Source: Bubalus kerabau
Lineage: Eukaryota; Chordata; Mammalia; Artiodactyla; Bovidae
Assembly (NCBI RefSeq): GCF_029407905.1
Contig: NC_073639.1
Span: 42,239,501 to 42,303,500 of the forward strand
Reading direction: 5' to 3'
DNA: 64,000 nucleotides
Numbering within the stretch: the first letter of the stretch is position 1; each line of letters begins with the position of its first letter. Below the pieces are notes generated by a model. It saw nothing but the letters and a program-made list of their open reading frames with translations, did not search any database and was not told where the DNA came from. Shown here piece by piece: positions 22,846 to 34,346 of this stretch. The translations under genes were made by a program, and so were the position numbers.

Positions 22846-23232
22846 AGACATATATCACTGAGAAATATTAAGAAATTATGGAATGAAATGGATACTGAAG
22901 ATGTGTGTAGCAAGTAAACACAGTTAATGAAAAAACACATCTAAGAAAAAAGAAAAAAGTCTGGAACTAACAATAAGAATGAAGTAAGGCATTTGGCTGA
23001 GCCTAGAAAAGATCAGTGTGAAAGAAAGGAACCATGCTTTTAAATGTTTCTGAGTAACATCTTTCCTTGAAGAAAGCAGGTTCAGAAAGGATGATAGCAT
23101 TCAAGGGATATTTTAGAGCTCAATGGAAATATTTCAAACACTGGAGTGGTGAGGAGTTATCATCCCAGAATGTATGAATCTTTATCTTATGCTGCTTAGC
23201 ATTTTTATGAAAAGTATGCTAAATGTCTAGTA
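22846..23232. other. Non-coding DNA
   Basis: Nothing recognised. Confidence 0.45.
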
Positions 23233-23245
23233 CAGTACCTGACAC

Positions 23246-23519
23246 GGAGAAGGCAATGGCACCCCACTCCACTGTTGCCTGGAAAATCCCATGGACGGAG
23301 GAGCCTGGTGGGCTGCAGTCCATGGAGTCGCGAAGAGACAGACACGACAGAGCGACTTCACTTTCACTTTCCACTTTCATGCATTGGAGGAGGAAATGGC
23401 AACCTACTCCAGTATTCTTGCCTGGAGAATCCCAGGGATGGGGGAGCCTGGTGGGCTGCCGTCTACCGGGTCGCATAGAGTCAGACACGACTGAAGCGAC
23501 TTAGCAACAGCAGCAGCAG
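23246..23519 (+). mobile_element. Bov-A2 SINE with 13-bp TSD
   Basis: Dimeric Bov-A2 with AGC tail. Perfect cagtacctgacac repeats at 23233-23245 and 23520-23532. The first monomer lacks a few bases after 'ccactcca'. Confidence 0.96.
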
Positions 23520-23532
23520 CAGTACCTGACAC

Positions 23533-24669
23533 ACAGGCAAGAGATAAGTAACTGCTTAATTGTGAATAAATTTCCAGAAAGTTAACTGATTAAACACACC
23601 AAAAAAATGCCTAGGAATAATCTTAATAAGAGACATAATTGATCCATCAGAAGAACAAATCACAATTATCTGTAGCAGTAATGAATACATTTTAAATAAA
23701 TGGTAAAATATACTATTTTTAGGTGGAAAGACTGGATATACCTGGAAGAACTTATATATTTAACGCAGTTCCAATAAAAAAAAAACTAGTATAATTCTTT
23801 TAAAGTTGAAGAGTTTTTTTGAGTTTATCTTTGCAGGAAAAACATAAAAGAAATAAGAGCAATGATAACAATATTTATAACAAAATAAAAACAAGTCATA
23901 CTTTGAATAATGATTCTCAGATTCATATAAATGAAAAAATTCAATGATACAGTATTTGGTAGTGTGATAAAAAAAGAGTTAGTAAAAGAATATAAAAACA
24001 AAGCAAGCTATTACAGATTTATGTAGCAAAGATGATTATTTCAATATAAGAACATAACATTGATCATGGTTTATGGCTTTTAAATCTGTGATTCATTGTG
24101 AATATCTTTAATAAATACTTTATAAAAGGTGACACATGTAATGATCAGAATAACCACACATGACACATTATGAAGCCTGACATTTATAAGGATCAAAAAG
24201 ATTACTTCTTGAAAGATAGTGGTAACCCATATTTTAGGCAAGACCAGATTTTTTTTTAAGGGCAAATTTTTTTCTATACACCTCATGAATAACTTATTAT
24301 CTTAATAAGTATATTTGCTATTAACAAATGTTTATGTATTAGAATGCATAATGTCAATGAGCTTAATACTTAATAGCTTTATTAAAATTATTTGTGTCTT
24401 GTGATGTTTCCTAAATATATTTTCAGGACTCGTTCTAGTACAAGTTTGTAGTAAGAACCAAGTTTTGGATAGAAAATTCTAAAACCTGAGTGTTGTTAAT
24501 GAGGCACTATGTGAATATCATTGCCTAATAAAATTCAGTATTTTTTGGAATATTTATTTCTAATCCAGAATGTCTTCACACTATTTTCACACATTGCACT
24601 TTAGGTTCAGCATAATACTGTGTTTTCATCACCTGGAAACATTTCTGCATATATTTATTCTCCTTACAG
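23533..24669. other. Unique AT-rich DNA
   Basis: No recognised repeat. It includes short A and T runs (about 23780, 24250) and ends in the polypyrimidine tract before the candidate exon. Confidence 0.45.
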
Positions 24670-24818
24670 GTCTATTGGATAGGAAGAGAAGCCCTGCATC
24701 AAGAGCAGACTTGCAGCCCAGTCAGAGATTCTCTTCCAAAGTCTTATTCTGGGGTCCAGACCGCAGGAGCAGGAAAGTTCTTTTCTTGACAGAGTTAGAA
24801 GCTCCCACAGAGATGAAG
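24670..24818 (+). other. Candidate orphan exon (spliceable, unassigned)
   Basis: A GC-richer 149-bp block sits between a polypyrimidine/AG acceptor (tttattctccttacag ends at 24669) and a donor-like AAG|gtaaac at 24819. One plus-strand frame (part of 24570-24830) stays open across it. No family is recognised and no partner exon is seen, so this may be a noncoding RNA exon, a pseudoexon or chance. Confidence 0.2.
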
Positions 24819-25325
24819 GTAAACCTTTAATGAGATCTTGGGATCAACTCATTGTCACTTCTGCTGAAGCTGGTCACTTGGAAAAGCCCCAAGTCAGTGA
24901 GCTGGGGAGATATTTTTTTCTCCAGAGGTGAGGTAAGAAAAAATGAAAATTTGATTTAAAATACATAATCATCCACAGTTATCTCATCAAATATAATTAC
25001 TTGGGTTTAATTGAGTAATCAAGGTGAAACCAACTTGTCTTTCCTGAATAAGAAGTTTTTCAAAATCAAATTATATTAACACAGATAAGGTGTGCTTAAA
25101 TAATGAAATTTGTTCAAGTAGTATCAATGAATAATCTTACTATTTTGAAGTAACTTAAATCAGTAAATATACCTTATATATTGTTAGAAATAGAATAAAT
25201 TAAAACTATTTGGGGGAAATAATTTAAGGAAACAAATTGGAAAGTTCTCAAGGTATATTTGAGAAATTCAAGGACTCACACTAATTGTACTTAAGTATGA
25301 AAGGGCTTCTGTTATATGACATTAC
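24819..25325. other. Non-coding AT-rich DNA
   Basis: Nothing recognised. Confidence 0.45.
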
Positions 25326-25334
25326 TGGCAGACC

Positions 25335-25591
25335 TTGGGTTTCCCAGGTGGCTGAAAGGGTAAAAAACCCACTTGCATTGCAGGAGATACAGGAGATGCA
25401 GGAGATGTAGGAGACACAGGAGACTTGGATTTGTTCCCTGAGTAGGAAGATACCCTGGAGGAGGATACGGCAACTCACTCCAATATATATTGCCTAGACC
25501 TTCCTATGGATAGAGGAGCCTGGCACACTACAGTTCATGAGGTCACAAAGAGTTGGACACAATTGAAGTGACTGAGCATGTATGCATGCTT
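25335..25591 (+). mobile_element. Bov-tA SINE with internal short tandem repeat
   Basis: Bov-tA flanked by tggcagacc at 25326-25334 and 25592-25600. Between the boxes, 'ggagatacag'-type units are repeated about five times (25382-25430). Confidence 0.9.
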
Positions 25592-25600
25592 TGGCAGACC

Positions 25601-26360
25601 ATATAAAAACTATATGAACATTTTTCACAATTATTTCCACTTATTAAATATCTAAAGAAAAGTTACTATTGTATTATTTTATCTGTTGCTGTTATCTGGA
25701 GACAAAAATCTGATTGTATGCTTCCAACTTTATTTCCTGCATAGTGTGTTCAACCAGAAAGGCACCAGCTTACTATTCATGGCAGATGAGAGAGCCAGAG
25801 CCTGTGGCTATAGCCTCTCTCAGCCCTGACAGATCCGAAGATGGAAGGCTATTGACAGAAAAATCAATCCCATTAGCTTCTCCATTTGTGTGAACATTGA
25901 TAAACATTTGAGCTATAATAGGTTCATCATGCAGATGGGATAACAATCAAGGATTAGAATGTGGCCCCCTCTCTTCTAAAACATCTATTAAATTTCCATT
26001 AAACATTTCCTGTGGCACTCTCTAATTCAGCAACATGTCTTCTCCGTAACACTTGCTTTCCTTATGCTGTTTGAATGATAGTACAAATGTTAAAAGCAGA
26101 TAAGCTCTGTCAACTATAAATCAAAACAATTACAATTTCAGAATTAAAGACATTACTTCCCTCCCAAAAGAAAAATCAAATACATAGCTGATTTACAGAC
26201 ACAAAGGATTGGAAAATAGATGATGAGAGTTGTATTCCTTTCTCCATGTTTAAATCTTAGCTCTTTACAAGTTGTCTAAATGCATATATTTTCAGCAAAA
26301 TTATATAAAGAATGTCATTGCATTACCATAAGAACACAATAGAACTAAGCTTTTAAAATA
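25601..26360. other. Unique DNA
   Basis: No repeat family or gene recognised. The middle (25740-25960) is less AT-rich than its surroundings. Confidence 0.4.
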
Positions 26361-26377
26361 TGGAAGTTGTTTTCTTT

Positions 26378-26529
26378 TTTTTTTTTTTTTTTTTTAGCTT
26401 ACCATTTTATTTTTTTTTTTTTTTATTTTTTTTTTTTTATTTTATTTTATTTTTAAACTTTACATAACTGTATTAGATTTGCCAAATATCAAAATGAATC
26501 CGCCACAGGTATACATGTGTTCCACATCC
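26378..26529 (-). mobile_element. Ruminant L1 3' end with double tail
   Basis: Inverted L1 3' terminus ('aactttacataactgtatta', 'gccacaggtatacatgtgtt') inside a perfect 17-bp TSD (tggaagttgttttcttt, 26361-26377 and 26530-26546). Two poly-T tracts are separated by agcttaccatttta (26396-26409). Confidence 0.93.
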
Positions 26530-26670
26530 TGGAAGTTGTTTTCTTTATCATAGAGAGGATCTTAGAAACCCAATAAATAAAGTGACTACAAAATTGTTTT
26601 GATATTTGTCTCTATTTTAAGGCTTTAGACTCTATTGAGATTTTGTAAATGAATAATACACCATTTTTGA

Positions 26671-26747
26671 GCCACCTAGTGGCTCAGACTGTAAAGAATC
26701 CACCTGCCATGCACGAGACCTAGGTTTGAAACCTGAATTGGGAATTA
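26671..26747 (+). mobile_element. Bov-tA SINE head fragment
   Basis: Only the tRNA-like region (agccacctagtggctcagac to ggtttgaaacctg) is present. Confidence 0.75.
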
Positions 26748-26934
26748 CTATATTTTAAAACCTAAAAGAAAAATTACCATAAATATATAATATTGCAAAA
26801 CAAATTTAAGCAATTTTTAAGTGTTAAGTGTAATTGAAAATTAACAATAAAAAATATATAATTACTCAGGAACTTGAAAAAAATCAATCTAAAGACATAT
26901 TCAATTAGAAATTAATTGCAACTATATCACATAC

Positions 26935-27151
26935 AGAGCTTCCCAGGTGGCACTAGTGGTAAAGAACCCACCTGTCAGTGCAGTAGATGCAAGGTTCTAT
27001 CCCTGGGTCAGGAAAATACCCTGGAGGAAGGCATGGCAATCCACTCCAGTACTCTTGCCTGGAGAATCCCGTGGACAGAGGAGACTGGTGGACCACATAC
27101 AGTTCATGGTGTTGCAAAGAGTCTGACACAACTGAAGCAACAGCGCAGCAC
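26935..27151 (+). mobile_element. Bov-tA SINE with 11-bp TSD
   Basis: Complete element flanked by atatcacatac at 26924-26934 and 27152-27162. The frames across it are SINE artefacts. Confidence 0.95.
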
Positions 27152-27162
27152 ATATCACATAC

Positions 27163-28319
27163 TGTTTATAATGTGTATATAAATGCATATATTAGAAAAA
27201 TAAAGACAAAAGTGAGTAATATAGTAATCCTACCAAAAAAAAAATGGAAGAAGAACAAAACAAATAGATGGAAGTGTGAGCAGTTAAAAATGTATAAGTT
27301 TTTAAGATAATTCCTTAAAATACATAGTAAAATTAAAAAATTACACATATACACTAAAGTGAAGAAAGAGAGGCTTAATATTTATTTTTATAAGATATAT
27401 ATTTATATATTTTCCTTAAAATATTTTCTTTAAAAATATTTCTATAAATTGTAAAAGTATCCCTTAACCAATTACATAGTAGCTCTGTATAACCTGTTAT
27501 AGGGATTTTATTTGCTTAGTGCTATTCAAGGAACCATCAATTAATTAATGTATGAACTAAGCAATTAATTATCTACTATTCAGAGTGGAGAGGCATTGAG
27601 AGTTGAAAAAAATATGTTGAGGGAAACTTGATTGAGATCAGGGAATTGCAGAAACATGACTGACAACATGGGTCTAAGGAGAAATTTTTTGGTGAGGATA
27701 TCCACATTCATGTAGTGAAGATGGCTTAAAGTTGCTAGAATGTTTTATCTTTACTGCTGAATCTTACATGTCTTTCTATTTATCTAACTAGGTTATTTTA
27801 TGGGTATTAAGAAATCAATTCTAAAAATTGTATGAAAAGAAAAGAGACCCAGAATATCCCAAACTATATTAAAGAAGAACAAAGTCAGAAGATAGACACC
27901 ACCTAACTTCAAGATTTACTAAAAGCTACAATAATGAAGATAGTGTAGTATTGCTAAAAGAATTGGAAAGTAGATGAGTAGATCAAAATAGAGAGCTAAG
28001 AAATATTGACAAAATAATTTTAATCTTTTTTTCTGTGACATGCAGCTTAAAATAAGACTTGATCTCTAGTTGGTGAGAACTTTGTGTTATTGGTTACATC
28101 CACTCTTCTGTTTAAAGTGGAAAAAAATAAACTATTTTGATGCAGTTATGTTTGTTTTGGATCTCTCAGACTTTATTGCCTCTGTGTGACTTCTTCTGAA
28201 TTTTCTGACTCAAAACTGTAATGCTATGCCCTCCATCAGTACAAAAGATCATCCCTCTTAACTCTTCTTTTTATTAACTATTTTGATTCAACAAAGGTTA
28301 AAAAAAAAGGTAACCACTA
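27163..28319. other. Unique AT-rich DNA
   Basis: No recognised repeat or gene. The frames here are short and hydrophobic or lysine-rich by composition. Confidence 0.45.
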
Positions 28320-28510
28320 TGAAATCTTACAGGGTGCTGGGTATCATTCCAAATATTTTGCATGTATTGTTAATCAACTAGCTAAAAAAAACCCAGTGGG
28401 ATAGATGCTATTGTTTTTCTCCATTTTATTAAAGAAACTAAAGGAATATCTGCAACTTACTTGACATTGAATGCATTTTCATTGACAAAGCTTGATTGAT
28501 ATTTATTCTA
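28320..28510 (+). mobile_element. MIR SINE
   Basis: Order and wording fit MIR: 'caaatattttgcatgtattg', then 'atagatgctattgtttttct', 'ccattttattaaagaaact' and 'tctgcaacttacttgacat'. Old and diverged. Confidence 0.6.
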
Positions 28511-28767
28511 CCAGTTTTGATACTCAACTAATTTGTTATGGAGTGTTATGGAGGATGAAACAGTGCTTACTGAGATTATGGAGTCGAGGACAATATTGTA
28601 TCACATATTAGAATAGTTCTTATATGTACACAAAAGCCCAAATATATAAATGTATTCATATGGAAATGTCATATTTGGCATAACTGAAGATTTATGAAAA
28701 TGTGTTTATGTTTCATATTTTTAAAAAATCTACATCAGATAGTCTAATCTCATATAGAGTTTCTTCA

Positions 28768-29209
28768 CTTCAGTTCAGTCACTCAGTCGTGTCCCCATGG
28801 GCTGCAGCACACCAGGCTTCTCTGACCATCACCAGCTCCTGGAGCTTACTCAAACTCATGTCCATAGAGTCAGTGATGCCTTCTAACCATCTCATCCTCT
28901 GTCATCCCCTTCTCCTCCTGCCTTCAATCTTTCCCAGCACCAGAGTCTTTTCCATTGAGTCAGTTCTTCGCATAAGGTGGCCAAATTATTGGAGCTTCAG
29001 CTTCAGCATCAGTCCTTCCAATGAATATTCAGGACTGATTTCCTTTAGGATGGACTGGTTGGATCTCCTTGCAGTCCAAGGGACTCTCAAGAGTCTTCTC
29101 CAACACCACAGTTCAAAAGCATCAGTCCTTCAGGGCTCAGTTTTCTTTATAGTCCAACTCTTACCTCCATATATGACTACTGAAAAAACCATAGCTTTGA
29201 CTAGACTGA
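28768..29209 (-). mobile_element. BovB LINE, 3' fragment (head-to-head partner)
   Basis: Inverted BovB 3' end covering the tail and C-terminal domain. An 8-bp TSD tttcttca occurs at 28760-28767 and 29210-29217. The 207-codon plus-strand frame that covers it is antisense. Confidence 0.92.
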
Positions 29210-29279
29210 TTTCTTCAGAAAGTTCAAAATATTTTCCAGTATCTGAAGCTCCATTTATAAATGAGGCCAGTGTTGCCAA

Positions 29280-30745
29280 GCTAGGGGAGGTGATGGAATT
29301 CCAGTTGAGCTATTCCAAATCCTGAAAGATGATGCTGTGAAAGTGCTGCGCTCAATATGCCAGAAAATTTGGAAAACTCAGCAGTGGCCACAGGACTGGA
29401 AAAGGTCAGTTTTCATTCCAATACCAAAGAAAGGCAATGCCAAAGAATGCTAAACTACCGCACAATTGCACTCATCTCACATGCTAGAAAAGTAATGCTC
29501 AAAATTCTCCAAGCCAGGCTTCAGCAATATGTGAACCATGAACTTCCTGATGTTCAAGCTGGTTTTAGAAAAGGCAGAGGAACCAGAGATCAAATTGCCA
29601 ACATCTGCTGGATCATGGAAAAAGCAAGAGAGTTCCAGAAAAACATCTATTTTTGCTTTATTGATTATGCCAAAGCCTTTGACTGTGTGGATCACAATAA
29701 ACTGTGGAAAATTCTGAAAGAGATGGGCATACCAGACCACCTGACCTGCCTCTTGAGAAACCTGTATGCACGTCAGGAAGCAACAGTTAGAACTGGACAT
29801 GGAACAACAGACTGGTTCCAAATAGGAAAAGGAGTACATCAAGGCTGTATACTGTCACCCTGCTTATTTAACTTATATGCAGAGTACATCATGAGAAATG
29901 CTGGACTGGAAGAAACACAAGCTGGAATCAAGATTGCCAAGAGAAATAACAATAACCTCAGATATGCAGATGACACCACCCTTATGGCAGAAAGTGAAAA
30001 GGACTCAAAAGCCTCTTGATGAAAGTGAAAGTGGAGAGTGAAAAAGTTGGCTTAAAGCTCAACATTCAGAAAATGAAGATCATGGCATCCGGTCCCACCA
30101 CTTCATGGGAAATAGATGGGGAAACAGTGGAAATAGTGTCAGACTTTATTTTTCTGGGCTCCAAAATCACTGCAGATGGTGACTGCAGCCATGAAATTAA
30201 AAGACGCTTCCTCCTTGGAAGGAAAGTTATGACCAACCTAGATAGCATATTCAAAAGCAGAGACATTACTTTGCCAACAAAGGTCTGTCTAGTCAAGGCT
30301 ATGGTTTTTCCTGTGGTCATGTATGGATGTGAGAGTTGGACTGTGAAGAAGGCTGAGCACTGAGGAATTGATGTTTTGAAGTGTGGTGTTGGAGAAGACT
30401 CTTGAGAGTCCCTTGGACTGCAAGGAGATCCAACCAGTCCATTCTGAAGGAGATCAGCCCTGGGATTTCTTTGGAAGGAATGATGCTAAAGCTGAAACTC
30501 CAGTACTTTGGCCACCTCATGTGAAGAGTTGACTCATTGGAAAAGACTCTGATGCTGAGAGGGATTGGGGGCAGGAGGAGAAGGAGACGACAGAGGATGA
30601 GATGGCTGGATGGCATCACTGACTCAATGGGCGTGAGTCTGAGTGAACTCTGGGAGTTGGTGTTGGACAGGGAGGCCTGGCGTGCTGCAATTCATGGGGT
30701 CACAAAGAGTCGGACACGACTGAGTGACTGATCTGATCTGATTTG
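29280..30745 (+). mobile_element. BovB LINE, 1.5-kb copy
   Basis: Plus-strand BovB starting in the region before the RT core ('ggtgatggaattccagttga') and ending in a (GATCT)n-type tail. An 11-bp TSD agtgttgccaa lies at 29269-29279 and 30746-30756. The RT core is readable in two overlapping frames; see the pseudogene entry. Confidence 0.95.
29357..30731 (+). pseudogene. BovB reverse transcriptase, frameshifted
   Basis: A frame of 220 codons (29357-30019) carries the RT core. Its first 30 or so residues are out of register. It enters the BovB frame at about residue 32 and then shows QAGFRKGRGT (67-76), the catalytic IDYAKAFD (102-109), QGCILSPCLF (162-171) and YADD (203-206, codon at 29963). 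A frame change after AESEKDSK at about 30000 leads to a 115-codon frame (30016-30363) with IKRRF and YGCESWT, which stops after KKAEH. The last part reappears at 30537-30731, ending SRTRLSD. Both metal-binding motifs are intact, but at least three breaks and the missing endonuclease make it non-functional. Confidence 0.85.
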
Positions 30746-30860
30746 AGTGTTGCCAATGTGGATATGAACTTGGTTAACTTGGTTAAGGCACACACCATTT
30801 TTATATCCTGTAGCAATATACAAAGTTGATTACACACTTGGTTGCTTTATCATGCTATAG

Positions 30861-31064
30861 AAAGTGAAGTGGCTCAGTTGTGTCCGACTCTGCAACCCCA
30901 CGGACTGTAGCCTACCACGGTCCTCCATCCATGGGATTTTCCAGGCAAGAATACTGGAGTGGGTTGCCATTTCCTTCCCCAGAGGATCTTCCCGACCCAG
31001 GGATCAAACCTGGGCCTCCCACATTGTAGGCAGATGCTTTACTGTCTGAGCCACTAGGGAAGTC
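30861..31064 (-). mobile_element. Bov-tA SINE with 14-bp TSD
   Basis: Complete inverted element. TSDs ttatcatgctatag (30847-30860) and ttatcacgctatag (31065-31078) differ at one base. Confidence 0.95.
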
Positions 31065-31204
31065 TTATCACGCTATAGGTGCAACTATAGATAATTAGGG
31101 ATAAAAGCTCATGCTTGTATGTTTTCTGGATGATAGTATAAGAAGTCTGAATCCATCAGAAGCCAGGCTTATGTTGTTTCTTAATATTTTACCCCTGTCT
31201 TCCC

Positions 31205-31735
31205 ACATCACTCAGGTTTAAAATCCAACACTCTTACATTGTCCTACAAGGTTATCACAATTAAAATCCTCCAACACATATTAATACTGATTGAACATAG
31301 CCTGTTATCTTCCCTTTCTCACTTCACTCAGCACTTTGGTCTTCCTTTCTGTTTGTCCCTCATTATAAGCAAAATACTGACTCATTTACCTAGGATAAAT
31401 GGTCTTCTTTAAATAGCTGTCCACTTGGCTTCTGTCCTCAATTCCTTTACTTCTTTGATAGACTGTCAACTGCCCAGTGAGGCAACCTCTGATCACTCTA
31501 CTTAATATTGAAAGTGGTCCCCAACTTTCAATATCCTCCTTGGCTTGATTTTTACTCTTAGCACCCATTGTTTCATTATTTTATTTTTTATTACACTTAA
31601 CGTTTGTCTTGCTGTACTAAAGTATAAGCACAATGAAGATAAGATTTACTCTTTTTCTACTTCATTTGCTATTTATTACTAATATCTTGATTATGTCTAG
31701 CACCAAGTGGTACTCAATAAAACTTGAATGAATAG
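31205..31735 (+). mobile_element. L2 LINE, 3' region
   Basis: The order of 'cagcactttggtcttccttt', 'agtataagcacaatgaagat' and 'tggtactcaataaaacttga' is the L2 3' end layout. The 60-codon antisense frame is incidental. Confidence 0.65.
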
Positions 31736-32405
31736 TTTACACTAAATAGCCTAAGTAATACAGGAAAAAATGTATTATTTGTGTAACCAAAATAAATTTG
31801 CAGATGCTCAAACACCTATAATATACATTTACTTTAAATTATTAGGATTTTTTTCTTAATTCATTGAGTAACCTATTAGTAATAGTATTAAAAAATTCTG
31901 AATAAAATACACAAACACATACACACATGTATTAATTACCTCAATATTTAAACATCTATGAATTAACACATTATTTAATTCAATCCACAAAGAACATATT
32001 TCAGAAAAATCTTAAAACTATTTTGAGTTGTGAAATGAGTATTAATATGATCATTTTGCCAATTAAAATATACCCAAAACATGCTATTTTTAACAGCAAT
32101 ACATGTTTAGAAAAAGAGCAATATTATAAATAAAAGGTATGAATTCTTTGATGTATTTATGGGTTTATGCTATTAAACAGAAAACCATATAATAGATGAG
32201 AAAGATCACTTTTAACAAGGATAGAGGTACAACTAAAGCAATTCATAAAATCACAATCATTATTAAATATAGTAAATATTAAATCAGTATTAAATACATT
32301 GAATGACTATTAAATATATTAAAAGAGAAAGAAAATATTATAGTAAAACCTGAGCAGTTGGTGGATCACATTATCTTTTCATTAATTGGTTAACAGTTTA
32401 ATTTT
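31736..32405. other. Unique AT-rich DNA
   Basis: Nothing recognised; several near-repeated 'attaaat' words around 32260-32330. Confidence 0.45.
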
Positions 32406-32420
32406 CCTCAATCTCTTTTT

Positions 32421-32540
32421 TTTTTTTTTAATTTTATTTTATTTTTAAACTTTACATAACTGTATTAGATTTGCCAAATATCAAAATGAATCCGCCACAG
32501 GTATACATGTGTTCCCCATCCTGAACCCTCCTCCCTCCAA
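32421..32540 (-). mobile_element. Ruminant L1 3' end, severely truncated
   Basis: About 120 bp of inverted L1 3' terminus ending at 'cctcctccctcca', with a poly-T start. TSD cctcaatctcttttt at 32406-32420 and 32541-32555. Confidence 0.95.
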
Positions 32541-32555
32541 CCTCAATCTCTTTTT

Positions 32556-33314
32556 ATTGGTCTAGCAGGTAAATCTGAGTAATTCTAGTTGACTATTCCT
32601 TAAAGACATATTTGTTAAACCAATATTACATTTTGAAAACTAATTTCCAAAAATCTATCATCATTAAAAATCAAGGCACTGACATATTAGTACTTGCAAT
32701 CCATTTCTCACCACTGATACCTCTTCACAAATTCTAAGCAGAAAATTTCATTTTAAAAATCATTGAACAAGAATGTTTTTCTCTTAATGCTTTTGAGTAA
32801 GCAAAACAAATTTAAATGCAGAATTTACCAAGACTTGTCTAAGATATTTTTACAATAATTATGGATGTACATTTGAAAGTGGACAAAGCAAATTTTCCCT
32901 AAGATTCTAACATATTGATGCTATATTATGTTTGCCTTTTTTTTTTAACATTTCAACTTTTAATAAAAATCTTCTTGTAGGAATAGTTTGCCCTCATTTA
33001 TTTCACTTATGACCTTATTATTTGTGATCAAAACAAAAAATTCTCTTTCTTTAAATAGCATTGAGAATATATTTTATGATGTTGTTTACTATTTTTTTTA
33101 AATACTAATTTCTAAAATAAATATATTTTAATTGTATTCTTCCTCTTGATTTTTATTTTTAGGAGAAATTTTATTTAATTATGGAGGGGAAACATGTCTT
33201 ATGTTTCTTTTCTATTTCCTCATTCACATGAAAAATTTAACACTAATCTTGGTGCCTAATTGGCAAAGAAAATTCTCTGCCAAAAATATGAAGATGCTTT
33301 GGATATGAATATTT
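32556..33314. other. Unique AT-rich DNA
   Basis: Nothing recognised. Confidence 0.45.
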
Positions 33315-33315
33315 C

Positions 33316-34346
33316 CATTCAGTTCAGTCACTCAGTTGTGTCCGACTCTTTGCGACCCCATGAATCGCAGCTTGCCAGGCCTCCCTGTCCATCACCAACT
33401 CCTGGAGTTCACTCAGACTCATGTCCATCGAGTCAGTGATGCCATCCAGCCATCTCATCCTCTGGCGTCCTCTTCTCCTCTTGCCCCCAATCCCTCCCAG
33501 CATCAGACTCTTTTCCAATGAGTCAACTCTTCGCATGAGGTGGCCAAAGTATTGGAGTTTCAGCTTTAGCATCATTCCTTCCAAAGAAATCCCAGGGCTG
33601 ATCTCCTTCAGAATGGACTGGTTGGATCTCCTTGCAGTCCAAGGGACTCTCAAGAGTCTTCTCCAACACCACAGTTCAAAAGCATCAATTCTCCATCTTT
33701 CTAAATTCCATATATATGCGTTAGTATACTGTATTAGTGCTTTTCTTTCTGTCTTACTTCACTCTGTATAATAGGCTCCAGTTTCATCCACCTCATTTGA
33801 TATCATATATGAAAGGAGTCGCCAGTCCAGGTTCGATGCAGGATACTGGATGCTTGGGGCTGGTGCACTGGGACGACCCAGAGGGATGGTACGGGGAGGG
33901 AGGAGGGAAGAGGGTTCAGGATGGGGAACACGTGTATACTTGTGGCGGATTCATGTTGATATATGGCAAAACCAATACAATATTGTGAAGTTAAAAAATA
34001 AAATAAAAAAAGCATCAATTCTTCGGTGCTTAGCTTTCTTCACAGTCCAACTCTCACATCCATACATGACCACAGGAAAAACCATAGCCTTAACTAGATG
34101 GACCTTTGTTGGCAAAGTAATGTCTCTGATTTTCAATATGCTATTTAGGTTGGTCATAACTTCTTTCCAAGGAGTAAGTGTCTTTTAATTTCATGGCTGC
34201 AGTCACCATTTGCAGTGATTTTGGAGCCCCCCAAAATAAAGTCTGCTGCTGTTTCCACTGTTTCCCCATCTATTTCCCATGAAGTGATGGGATCGGATGC
34301 CATGATCTTCGTTTTCTGAATGTTGAGCTTTAAGCCAACTTTTTCA
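33316..34346 (-). mobile_element. BovB LINE split by an L1
   Basis: Inverted BovB 3' end: 33316-33692 (tail and C-terminal codons; a 109-codon antisense-sense frame 33324-33653 ends SRTQLSD), then the L1 at 33693-34007, then 34008-34346 (thumb/connection codons up to 'taagccaactttttca'). Near-consensus on both sides of the L1. Confidence 0.95.
33693..34007 (+). mobile_element. 5'-inverted (twin-primed) ruminant L1 inside BovB
   Basis: The left part (33693-33800) is L1 ORF2 3'-end sequence in minus orientation ('cactctgtataataggctcc', 'gtttcatccacctcat'). The right part (33801-34007) is the L1 3' UTR in plus orientation ('gtcgccagtccaggttcgat', 'ctggtgcactgggacgaccc', 'accaatacaatattgtgaag', A-rich tail). 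A perfect 15-bp TSD aaaagcatcaattct (33678-33692 and 34008-34022) spans the whole unit, so it arrived as one event. The frames at 33737-34018 are artefacts. Confidence 0.92.

Noticed and set aside
28702..29325. 207-codon plus-strand open frame
   Set aside because: It is the antisense of a BovB 3' end plus flanking bases. The sense strand carries the recognisable BovB C-terminal codons.
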